64,000 nucleotides of DNA from positions 32,001 to 96,000 of the forward strand of contig JACQIB010000001.1 of assembly GCA_016198755.1 (NCBI GenBank), given 5' to 3'. This document shows, piece by piece, positions 58,142-64,000 of the stretch (within the stretch, counting starts at the first letter, position 1; the number at the start of each line of letters is the position of its first letter). The position numbers and the translations under genes were made by a program. A model generated the notes under the pieces. It was not told the origin of the DNA. It saw only the letters and a program-made list of their open reading frames with translations, and did not search any database. The DNA comes from Candidatus Aenigmatarchaeota archaeon. GTDB lineage: Archaea; Aenigmatarchaeota; Aenigmatarchaeia; Aenigmatarchaeales; JACQIB01.

Positions 58142-59521
58142 ATGGCAGTCACCGGAAAAGTCATTAAAGCAGCCCTAAAAAAGGTCGAACCCTCCGAAGT
58201 AGAAAAAAAGGCAATGGAAGCTTTCAAAGCCCGCGCTCTTTCTGCTGCACATAAGTTATCAGGCTTTAAACCGCAGCTTTGCGGTTCTGCTGAGAAAGGG
58301 ACATGGCTTCCAGGGAAGCTTGAAATTGATCTTTTCCTTCTTTTCCCAACCTCACTTGAAAGGAAAGGGCTTGAAAAGCAGGGTCTGGAGGCTGCCAAAA
58401 AGATAATAAAGGCTTTGAAAGGAAAACCCATTGTAGCTTACGCAGAGCACCCATATGCGCGCTCAAGCTTAAACTTTTCAGGCAGAAAGTTTGAGATAGA
58501 TGTTGTTCCAGCTTATGAAATTTCAGATCCTTCAGCAATCCAGTCTGCTGTTGACAGAACACCTCATCATGTAGTTTTTGTAAAGAAAAACCTCTCAAAA
58601 GAACAGGAAGCTGAAGTCAGGCTTTTGAAGCAATTCTGCAAAACAGCAGGCTGCTATGGAGCTGACCTGAAAACACAGGGATTCTCCGGCTATTTGTGCG
58701 AGCTGCTTATAGTAAAATTTGGATCTTTCAGTTCTGTAATAAAGGCTGCTGCCGGCTGGAGTGCTGGCGCAAAAGTTTCCTTATCCAACTCCCAAAAACA
58801 GTTCCATACACCACTTACAATAATAGACCCCGTAGATTCAAACAGGAACGTTGCAGCAGCTGTATCTCCCCAAAGCCTTTATACTTTTTCCAAAGCCTGC
58901 TCAGCCTTCCTTAAAATCCCCTCAATAAAATACTTTTCATCTGATCCTGCAAAACCCTATTCTGTAAAGGAAGTAAAGCGTGCAATTTCTTCCCGCGGAA
59001 CACGCCCCTATCTCTTCCTTTTTCCAAAGCCTAAAAATATTCTGGATGATGTGCTCTATACACAGGGAAGGAAAACACTCAGAAATCTTGAAAAGCTGCT
59101 TTCAGCTGCAGGGTTTTCTTTCCATTCAGGTGACATTTTTGTTTCCCCCACTGATATATCATTTTTCCTTGAAATTTCTGTCTGGTCTGTCCCGCGTATA
59201 ATAAAACATAAAGGTCCAAGCATTTACTCAAAACAGTCTAAAGATTTCCTAAATCACTATTCAAAAAACAGGCTCTGGATAGAGGGGGATGACTGGTTTG
59301 TAGAAACTGAAAGAGCTCATACAGCACCGCTTCCATTTTTCAAATATTTATTTTCTCTTTCACAGGAAAAGCTATCACAAAAGGGAATACCAAGCAACTT
59401 TTCCAAAACCCCAAAAATATTTTCAGGTATAAATATATTAAAACCTCTTGAAAAGAGGGAAGACCTGCGCCTTTTCCTGCGCAATTACTTTGAAACAAAC
59501 TTTAACCCTTATGGTGGTTGA
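58142..59521 (+). CDS. cca: CCA-adding enzyme (class I, archaeal)
   Basis: 459 residues. Nucleotidyltransferase head with GSAEKGTWLPGKLEIDLFLLFP (G-S...E-x-D) and FEIDVVPAY, then PHHVVFVKKNL, archaeal tRNA-binding tail domains and FVETERAHTAPLPFF. Adds or repairs the tRNA 3' CCA. Its TGA is followed directly by the TTG of RNase Z, so both tRNA 3'-end enzymes are made together. Confidence 0.95.
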   Translation: MAVTGKVIKAALKKVEPSEVEKKAMEAFKARALSAAHKLSGFKPQLCGSAEKGTWLPGKLEIDLFLLFPTSLERKGLEKQGLEAAKKIIKALKGKPIVAYAEHPYARSSLNFSGRKFEIDVVPAYEISDPSAIQSAVDRTPHHVVFVKKNLSKEQEAEVRLLKQFCKTAGCYGADLKTQGFSGYLCELLIVKFGSFSSVIKAAAGWSAGAKVSLSNSQKQFHTPLTIIDPVDSNRNVAAAVSPQSLYTFSKACSAFLKIPSIKYFSSDPAKPYSVKEVKRAISSRGTRPYLFLFPKPKNILDDVLYTQGRKTLRNLEKLLSAAGFSFHSGDIFVSPTDISFFLEISVWSVPRIIKHKGPSIYSKQSKDFLNHYSKNRLWIEGDDWFVETERAHTAPLPFFKYLFSLSQEKLSQKGIPSNFSKTPKIFSGINILKPLEKREDLRLFLRNYFETNFNPYGG

Positions 59522-60415
59522 TTGACTCAGATAGATGTTGTTATACTTGGTTCAGGTTCAGCAATTCCCACACCTGAGCGCGGCCACCCGTCAACCCTTC
59601 TTAACCGCTCAGGTGAGCTTTACCTTTTCGACTGCGGTGAAGGAACACAGACAAGAGTAAGGAAAGCAGGTTACAATCCCCAGAAAATAAAATCCATATT
59701 CATTTCCCACTGGCATGCAGATCATTTTTCAGGTCTACTCCCTCTGTTTGAAACATTGAATCTTTTAAACAGAAAAGAACCACTCACAATTTTCGGACCG
59801 CAGGCAGAGAGGTTTGTTTCAGATCTTTTTGATTTAAGCTATTACTCCGTAGGTTTTCCACTCCGCGCAATAAACTGCTCTCTCGAGTCTCCACAAAAAT
59901 TAGTAAGCACATTAGAGTACGATATTTTCTCAGTTCCTGTAAAACATTCTGTCCCAGCAGTTGGCTATTTTTTCAAGGAAAAGGAAAGATGGAACCTTTC
60001 TTCCAAAAAGCTAAAAACTTTTGGCCTGAAACCCTCTCCCCTGCTGCAGGAGCTAAAAGAGAAAGGAAAAATTGTTTTCAATAGCAAAAAAATCCTGCTG
60101 AAACAGGTTGCAGAAAAAACAGAGGGTAGGAGCTTTGCCTATTCAGGCGATACCCAGCCATTCAAGCCATTTTTCAAGTTTATTTCAGGCTGTGATTTGT
60201 TAATCCACGATTCAACTTTCCTGGAACCTGTTCCAACCAAGTCCCACAGCTCAGCAGCTGAAGCAGCCAAGCTTTCAAAGCAATATAAAATAAAAAGGCT
60301 TGTCTTATCCCACTTTAGCCAGCGCTACAAATCAGAAAAGGAATTGCTGCGCGCAGCAAAGAAAGTTTTCCCCAGAACAATAGCAGCCTTTGACGGATTA
60401 AAACTTTTCATATAG
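59522..60415 (+). CDS. rnz: ribonuclease Z (tRNA 3' endonuclease)
   Basis: 297 residues, MBL fold. GSGSAIPTPERGHPSTLL, FDCGEGTQTRVRKAG and the zinc motif SHWHADHFSGL (HxHxDH) are RNase Z hallmarks; further ligands lie in KHSVPAVGY, AYSGDTQP and VLSHFSQRY. It cuts pre-tRNA 3' trailers, the step before CCA addition. TTG 59522 starts immediately after the upstream stop; no better in-frame start exists. Confidence 0.95.
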   Translation: MTQIDVVILGSGSAIPTPERGHPSTLLNRSGELYLFDCGEGTQTRVRKAGYNPQKIKSIFISHWHADHFSGLLPLFETLNLLNRKEPLTIFGPQAERFVSDLFDLSYYSVGFPLRAINCSLESPQKLVSTLEYDIFSVPVKHSVPAVGYFFKEKERWNLSSKKLKTFGLKPSPLLQELKEKGKIVFNSKKILLKQVAEKTEGRSFAYSGDTQPFKPFFKFISGCDLLIHDSTFLEPVPTKSHSSAAEAAKLSKQYKIKRLVLSHFSQRYKSEKELLRAAKKVFPRTIAAFDGLKLFI

Positions 60416-60493
60416 GTTTGCTCCTGCAGTGACAAAAATTCATCCATATTATGGAGGTTTATAAGAGAAAATATTGTCACATCCAGCGTATGG

Positions 60494-60874
60494 TTACTTC
60501 TTGATCAAAACCGCGTTCACAATACCATGCTGGGTTGGTCTGCTTGTTACTTTAGCTAATCCGGCTTCAGTTTCTATAACAGCCCCCATTGTTATAATGT
60601 TCATTCTTACAAAGTGCGGGTTCGCAGGATTTTCTTTTACAGTTATTATTTTGGCTTTCTGTGCTTTTTTTGTCTCCGGATTCAGTACATTTGCAATCTC
60701 AACCTGGTGCAAAGAAAACTTGCTCCCTCCCCCATAGGTTTTCTTTTCAGCTCTCTTCTCCTTCCCTATCTTAACAGGGACAAAATCACTGCCTATATTC
60801 ATCTTCTTCTTTTTGCTCAGTTTTCTGTAAAGCCCTCCTGTAGGCTTCCTGTTAGCCTTCCCATGATACAACAT
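60494..60874 (-). CDS. ribosomal protein eS8
   Basis: 126 residues. HGKANRKPTGGLYRKLSKKKK at the start (WHxxSxRKxTGGxxxxxRKKRK in the family), the ETKKAQKAKIITVKENPANPHF core and ITMGAVIETEAGLAKVTSRPTQHGIVNAVLI end are canonical for archaeal eS8. CGTATTTAAACC (centre about 60903) is 29 nt upstream, leaderless. Small-subunit protein, divergent from LSm. Confidence 0.93.
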   Translation of the reverse strand: MLYHGKANRKPTGGLYRKLSKKKKMNIGSDFVPVKIGKEKRAEKKTYGGGSKFSLHQVEIANVLNPETKKAQKAKIITVKENPANPHFVRMNIITMGAVIETEAGLAKVTSRPTQHGIVNAVLIKK

Positions 60875-60978
60875 ACTCTTTTTCCCTTGTTCAACGTATT
60901 TAAACCTTTCCAGACCCAGCAGGCTTTATATAGAAGTAGGCCAATTCTTAATTAAGGTTTTTTAATTTGGGTGTTTGA

Positions 60979-61215
60979 GTGACAACAGCAAATAACAGCA
61001 GGCCATTGGATGTTCTTGACAAAGCTAAAGGAAACAAAGTTATAATAAAGTTGAAAGGTGGAACAGAAGTTACAGGTCTTCTTCAAGCTTTCGATTTGCA
61101 TTTAAACATCTGGCTGGAAGGAGCAGAAGAAAGAACAGCAGATAAAACAATAAAGCTTGGCTCCACTCTGGTTCGCGGAGATACTATAATTCTGATTTCT
61201 CCTGCCTCTGAGTAA
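60979..61215 (+). CDS. LSm (Sm-like) RNA-binding protein
   Basis: 78 residues: Sm1 motif (KGNKVIIKLKGGTEVTGLLQAFDLHLNIWLEGAEE) and Sm2 (LGSTLVRGDTIILIS), RNA-binding N-x-L and R-G positions present (HLNIWL, VRGD). Forms a heptameric ring in archaea. Start GTG 60979, no ATG fits; GGGTG 6-10 nt upstream may be the ribosome site. Followed by eL37, the standard archaeal pair. Confidence 0.92.
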   Translation: MTTANNSRPLDVLDKAKGNKVIIKLKGGTEVTGLLQAFDLHLNIWLEGAEERTADKTIKLGSTLVRGDTIILISPASE

Positions 61216-61262
61216 ACCTTTTAATACCTTCTCTCCCTCTATTTAGCCAATAGGTTTTGGTT

Positions 61263-61448
61263 ATGGCAAAGGGAACACCCTCAATGGGAAAAAGGAACAA
61301 GATAACCCATATACGCTGTCGCAGATGCGGACTTCATGGTTATCACATTAGAAAGAAACAGTGCTCCCACTGCGGTTTTCCTTCAGCCCGCTTAAGGAAA
61401 TTTGGTTGGCAATGGAAACAGGTTCTTGGGAGAGCCCGCACCCGTTAA
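61263..61448 (+). CDS. ribosomal protein eL37
   Basis: 61 residues. Begins MAKGTPSMGKRNK exactly as the family does, with zinc-binding CRRCGLHGYHIRKKQCSHCGFPSARLRKFGW. ATG 61263 is the family start; TTG 61257 is upstream in frame. 47 nt after LSm. Confidence 0.95.
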   Translation: MAKGTPSMGKRNKITHIRCRRCGLHGYHIRKKQCSHCGFPSARLRKFGWQWKQVLGRARTR

Positions 61449-61459
61449 GGCGTGGTTAA

Positions 61460-62359
61460 ATGGGAATTGATGTTATAGGAATAGGTTCTTTAGCCCTAGA
61501 CTCTGTTAAAACCCCCTTCGGCCAGTTCTCAGAAGGTTTGGGTGGCACAACATCTTATTTTTCCCTAGCTTCCAGTTTCTTTTCAAAAACAGGAATAGTT
61601 TCAACTGTTGGAAAAGACTTCCCTTCTATACATAAAGAATTCCTTCTTTCCAGAGGAGTAGATATTGAAGGAATTTCAGAAGAAACCGGCAAAACCCTGC
61701 GCTGGCATGCTAGCTATGACTATGAGATGAACGAAGCTCACACAGATCTTATTGAGCTGAATGTTTTTGGAAACATGAAAACAACGATTCCAGAATCCTA
61801 CAGGAGTGCAAAGTTTGTTTATTTTGGTCCAATAGATCCTTCCCTTCCAACAAAATTTTTGTCCAACTTTCCTTCAAAACCTTTTACAGTAATGGACACA
61901 AAAAACATATGGCTTAAGAGAAGGGAAGAACTGATGGAGCTTTGCAAAGCAGCTGATATTTTTCTTTTAAACGAGTGGGAAGCCCGCGAACTTTTTCAAA
62001 CTTCCAACCTTGTTATAGCAGCAAAAAAAGCCCTTTCTGCTGGAGCAAAGAATATTATAATTAAAAAAGGGGAGCACGGGGCTTTGCTCTTTTCAAACAG
62101 CAGCTTTTTCTTTGTTCCAGGCTACCCGTTGGAAAATGTTGTAGATCCAACAGGAGCAGGAGACTGCTTTGCAGGTGGCTTGCTTGGATTTTTAGCCAAA
62201 ACAGGAATTACAAAAGAAAATCTGCGCAAAGCAATGGTTTACGGTTCTGTTATTGCCTCTTTCTGCGCTGAAGGATTGGGAATAGAAAGGCTGAAAATTC
62301 TTACAATGGAACAAATAGAAAACCGCTATAAGGAGTTTCAGAGGCTTGTTAAGTTCTAG
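61460..62359 (+). CDS. PfkB-family sugar/nucleoside kinase
   Basis: 299 residues, ribokinase fold. GGTTSYFSLASSFF near residue 30 (first PfkB motif), FTVMDTKN, LLNEWEARELF, and the anion-hole/base DPTGAGDCFAGG (second motif) are present. Substrate not readable; adenosine, fructose-phosphate and ribose kinases share this pattern. ATG 61460 is 11 nt after the eL37 stop, preceded by GGCGTGG; likely same transcript. Confidence 0.85.
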   Translation: MGIDVIGIGSLALDSVKTPFGQFSEGLGGTTSYFSLASSFFSKTGIVSTVGKDFPSIHKEFLLSRGVDIEGISEETGKTLRWHASYDYEMNEAHTDLIELNVFGNMKTTIPESYRSAKFVYFGPIDPSLPTKFLSNFPSKPFTVMDTKNIWLKRREELMELCKAADIFLLNEWEARELFQTSNLVIAAKKALSAGAKNIIIKKGEHGALLFSNSSFFFVPGYPLENVVDPTGAGDCFAGGLLGFLAKTGITKENLRKAMVYGSVIASFCAEGLGIERLKILTMEQIENRYKEFQRLVKF

Positions 62360-62435
62360 GGAAAGGCTTTTATTGTTGCTGGAGTCAATAAAGGACTGGG
62401 CCCGTAGCTCAGTCTGGTAGAGCATTCGGCTCTTA

Positions 62436-62474
62436 ATTCATAAGAGCCATCCTAGCGCTTGCAATGATGGAGAA
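62436..62474 (+). other. tRNA-Lys intron 1 (39 nt, canonical 37/38)
   Basis: CTCT (62430-62433) pairs with GGAG (62469-62472) as the central BHB helix, leaving bulges TAA (62434-62436) and AAA (62473-62475). CCATC and GATGG pair further into the intron. It starts with a conspicuous GGCTCTTA/TAAGAGCC inverted repeat that includes the anticodon. Confidence 0.85.
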
Positions 62475-62496
62475 ACCGAAGGGCCGAGGGTTCGAA

Positions 62497-62550
62497 GCTC
62501 AGGGGGAAGTTTCCCCCTACAGCCCTACCCCCTCAGGTAGGGAGAGAAAA
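62497..62550 (+). other. tRNA-Lys intron 2 (54 nt, noncanonical, T loop 59/60)
   Basis: It splits TTCGAA from T-CCCTC. TTC opposes GAA as a short central helix, with bulges AAG (62495-62497) and AAT (62549-62551). CTC (62498-62500) pairs with GAG (62542-62544). Inside are two strong hairpins, AGGGGGAA/TTCCCCCT and CCCTACC/GGTAGGG. The junction could slide by a base among the As. Confidence 0.8.
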
Positions 62551-62568
62551 TCCCTCCGGGCCCACCAA

Positions 62569-63270
62569 TCACTTTTTTATCAAAGGGGCTATTATTTCTT
62601 CTGCCTGTTTCAGCCTGTAAGCAACAAACTCAGGCTTGCCCTCTTCCTTGTCAAGAAACTTCATTTTTATCTTAACCTCAGCAACCTTCCACCCATCCTT
62701 AACAATCTTTATTAGTGGTTTATACATTATATCCCAGCCAATACACTTGGAATTTGTAAAATATTTTGCAAGCTCTTTTCTGAACACTCTCGGTCCATAA
62801 GAGAGGTCTGTGCCCTGCGGTATCTTTCTGAGGGCTGTAAGATAGAGAGAATTTATTATTTTTTGCTCTGTGAACTGCTGTATTTTTGGATAGCTCTTTA
62901 TAGAGGGCCCAGTCCTGCCAACAATAACAAGGTCTGCTTTTCCCTGTTCTATAGGTTTCAATATTTTCCTAAAGTTTTTGCTAAATCCATATTTCCCTGA
63001 TTTATCCCCCTCAGAAACAATAATAATATCCCCGTGTTTTGCAGCCTCCCTTATAGAATCTTTAATCCCATCCCCAATTGAGGAATGTTTTTTTCCCAGA
63101 ACCACAGCCCCCAAACCCTTTATAGTTTTTATAAGTTTCTTGGAGGAGCCCCCGTCAGAAACATAAACTTCTAATTCCAATAATCTCCACTCTTTAACTG
63201 TTTCTAGCAGCCGTTTCCACTCTGCTCTTTTCCCCTTATCGTATACAGAGAGAGCGACAACAGCCTTCAT
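62569..63270 (-). CDS. family 2-like glycosyltransferase
   Basis: 233 residues, GT-A-like. VVALSVYDKGKRAEW, VYVSDGGSSKKLIKTIKGLGAVVL (nucleotide-binding), KHGDIIIVSEGDKSG in place of the usual DxD (EGD), and a C-terminal IGWDIMYKPLIKIVKDGWKVAEVKIK matching the D-x-E region of DPM1-like enzymes in altered form. Likely a lipid-sugar transferase. Its start overlaps the stop of the upstream phosphatase gene by ATGA. The stop lies one base from the tRNA-Lys CCA. Confidence 0.7.
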   Translation of the reverse strand: MKAVVALSVYDKGKRAEWKRLLETVKEWRLLELEVYVSDGGSSKKLIKTIKGLGAVVLGKKHSSIGDGIKDSIREAAKHGDIIIVSEGDKSGKYGFSKNFRKILKPIEQGKADLVIVGRTGPSIKSYPKIQQFTEQKIINSLYLTALRKIPQGTDLSYGPRVFRKELAKYFTNSKCIGWDIMYKPLIKIVKDGWKVAEVKIKMKFLDKEEGKPEFVAYRLKQAEEIIAPLIKK

Positions 63271-64000
63271 TTTGTTCCCTCTATGTTAGAAACTCTCTCC
63301 AAAATTTTCCTGTGCATTTGTTGCGGCGCAGCAACAAGAGTTTTAGTGTTAACATCAATACTTTTTCCTTTAAAGTCTGTTATTTTAGTTCCAGCTTCCT
63401 CTGCTATCAAAATTCCAGCAGCAATATCCCATGGCTTAGCATAGAAAGAAACAAATCCATCCAGCCTGCCAGCAGCAACATAGCAAAGCTCTAATGCAGC
63501 AGAGCCCATTTTTCTCAGATCCTTTATGTCCATAAAAACTGTGTGCAGTTTAGCAGCCTCCGGATTGTAGATTTTGGTGCAGAAACCCAGAATAGCCATT
63601 CCAAAATCCTCTTTCTTTGTTGCAAAAATCCTTTTCCCGTTCAGAAAAGCTCCCTTCCCTTTTACTGCTGTAAACAGCTCATCTATAATAGGATTATAAA
63701 CAACTCCCATAACAGGCTTCCCCCCCTTTACCAGCCCAATTGAAACATTAAAAAATGGGTTACAAATTGAAAAGTTTGTTGTCCCATCCAGCGGGTCTAC
63801 AATCCATTCCAGTTCAGTTTTTTTATCCTGCAACCCAGTTTCCTCCCCAAGAAAGCTATAATCAAATTTAGAAAGCAGTTTCTTTATAACAATCTCAGAC
63901 TTTTTGTCCACTTCAGTTGCTATCTCTTTCTTTTCTTTCATTTCAATAGCATGCTTCTTTCCAAATCCAATACGTATTATTTTGCCTGCAGCACGCGCAG
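63267..64000 (-). CDS. inositol monophosphatase-family phosphatase (5' end outside window)
   Basis: The Li+-sensitive phosphatase signature is clear: LGEETG, WIVDPLDGTTNFSICNPFF (metal-binding DPLDGT) and C-terminal KPWDIAAGILIAEEAG. An in-frame ATG at 63941 is not the likely start, because the frame stays open to the window edge and reads ARAAGKIIRIGFGKKHAIE, the normal N-terminal helix of the family. The gene therefore continues beyond 64000. Acts on inositol or fructose phosphates. Coupled by ATGA to the glycosyltransferase. Confidence 0.9.
   Translation of the reverse strand, partial: ARAAGKIIRIGFGKKHAIEMKEKKEIATEVDKKSEIVIKKLLSKFDYSFLGEETGLQDKKTELEWIVDPLDGTTNFSICNPFFNVSIGLVKGGKPVMGVVYNPIIDELFTAVKGKGAFLNGKRIFATKKEDFGMAILGFCTKIYNPEAAKLHTVFMDIKDLRKMGSAALELCYVAAGRLDGFVSFYAKPWDIAAGILIAEEAGTKITDFKGKSIDVNTKTLVAAPQQMHRKILERVSNIEGTK

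Larger units (their letters stand above)
62398..62567 (+). tRNA. tRNA-Lys(CUU) with two introns
   Basis: Acceptor arms GGGCCCG and CGGGCCC-A-CCA (CCA encoded) pair fully. D arm GCTCAGTCTGGTAGAGC, anticodon stem TTCGG/CCGAA, loop CTCTTAA with anticodon CTT (62432-62434), T stem GAGGG/CCCTC. Mature length is normal only after removing 62436-62474 (39 nt, canonical 37/38 position) and 62497-62550 (54 nt, in the T loop after position 59). A TATA-like CTTTTATT is 29 nt upstream. Confidence 0.92.

Noticed and set aside
62464-62715. 83-residue plus-strand frame
   Set aside because: Runs over the tRNA-Lys second intron and into an antisense glycosyltransferase gene.

Overview
The window is archaeal. 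It carries TFB, RNA polymerase subunit Rpo4, a 69-residue histone, eukaryote-like ribosomal proteins (eS26, eS8, eL33, eL37), aIF5A, Trm1, an LSm protein, archaeal-type CCA and RNase Z enzymes, an archaeal RNase P RNA, TATA-box promoters and introns with bulge-helix-bulge (BHB) geometry. Genes are tightly packed, the sequence is AT-rich, and rRNA and tRNA are unusually intron-rich. With single-copy information genes scattered among hypotheticals, this fits a small-genome DPANN-type lineage. That placement is inference; nothing here fixes the phylum.

Layout. 1-0.9 kb: 3' part of a 23S rRNA gene with two BHB-type introns separated by a 21-nt exon, a 31-nt insert in the sarcin-ricin loop and a stem-loop insert in helix 97. 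1-10.5 kb: glycosyltransferase, a large membrane protein, an ACT-domain protein, acetyltransferase, MBL hydrolase, ArgRS, a DUF523 protein, a hypothetical, and a TrmB regulator with its own inverted-repeat operator. 10.6-18.9 kb: RNA and translation genes: intein-containing RtcB, the rare type-2 SerRS, a CobW-like GTPase, archease, eS26, Rpo4, DUF655 and KsgA, followed by a probable alkyltransferase remnant. 19-20.5 kb: three hypotheticals. 20.4-37.3 kb: Trm1 and a complete mevalonate-to-GGPP block: GGPP synthase, HMG-CoA synthase, diphosphomevalonate decarboxylase, HMG-CoA reductase, three GHMP kinases and type 2 IPP isomerase. Interleaved are two Nudix hydrolases, a HAD phosphatase, succinyl-CoA synthetase and a second HMG-CoA reductase-like protein that has lost the catalytic residues. 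GpsA follows.

37.3-40.2 kb: Sec61beta (very short gene) with a Yip1-like protein, a DUF4389-like membrane protein, RNase P RNA, a VapBC module and eL33. 40.2-46.7 kb: a five-gene minus-strand cluster (Thr-rich lipoprotein, MNT-HEPN nucleotidyltransferase, TIM-barrel protein, 593-residue zinc-ribbon protein, small membrane protein). 46.8-48.2 kb: an unknown three-gene operon. 48-53.9 kb: hypotheticals, HAD, TFB, Cas4-like nuclease, histone, permease. 54-55.3 kb: HxlR regulator opposite a thioredoxin-like/rhodanese pair. 55.3-64 kb: aIF5A, proteases, CBS and MscS-like proteins, CCA enzyme with RNase Z, eS8, LSm, eL37, a PfkB kinase, a tRNA-Lys(CUU) with two introns, a second glycosyltransferase, and an inositol-monophosphatase family gene running off the end.

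Themes. (1) RNA splicing is heavily used: interrupted rRNA and tRNA genes sit near RtcB and archease, the ligase that would join the halves. (2) Mevalonate metabolism is unusually complete for an archaeon and includes a candidate pseudoenzyme of its key reductase. (3) First genes usually start 26-31 nt from a TATA box (leaderless), while internal genes use Shine-Dalgarno sites or ATGA overlaps. (4) Two sets of near-identical palindromic promoter elements tie together genes of unknown function.
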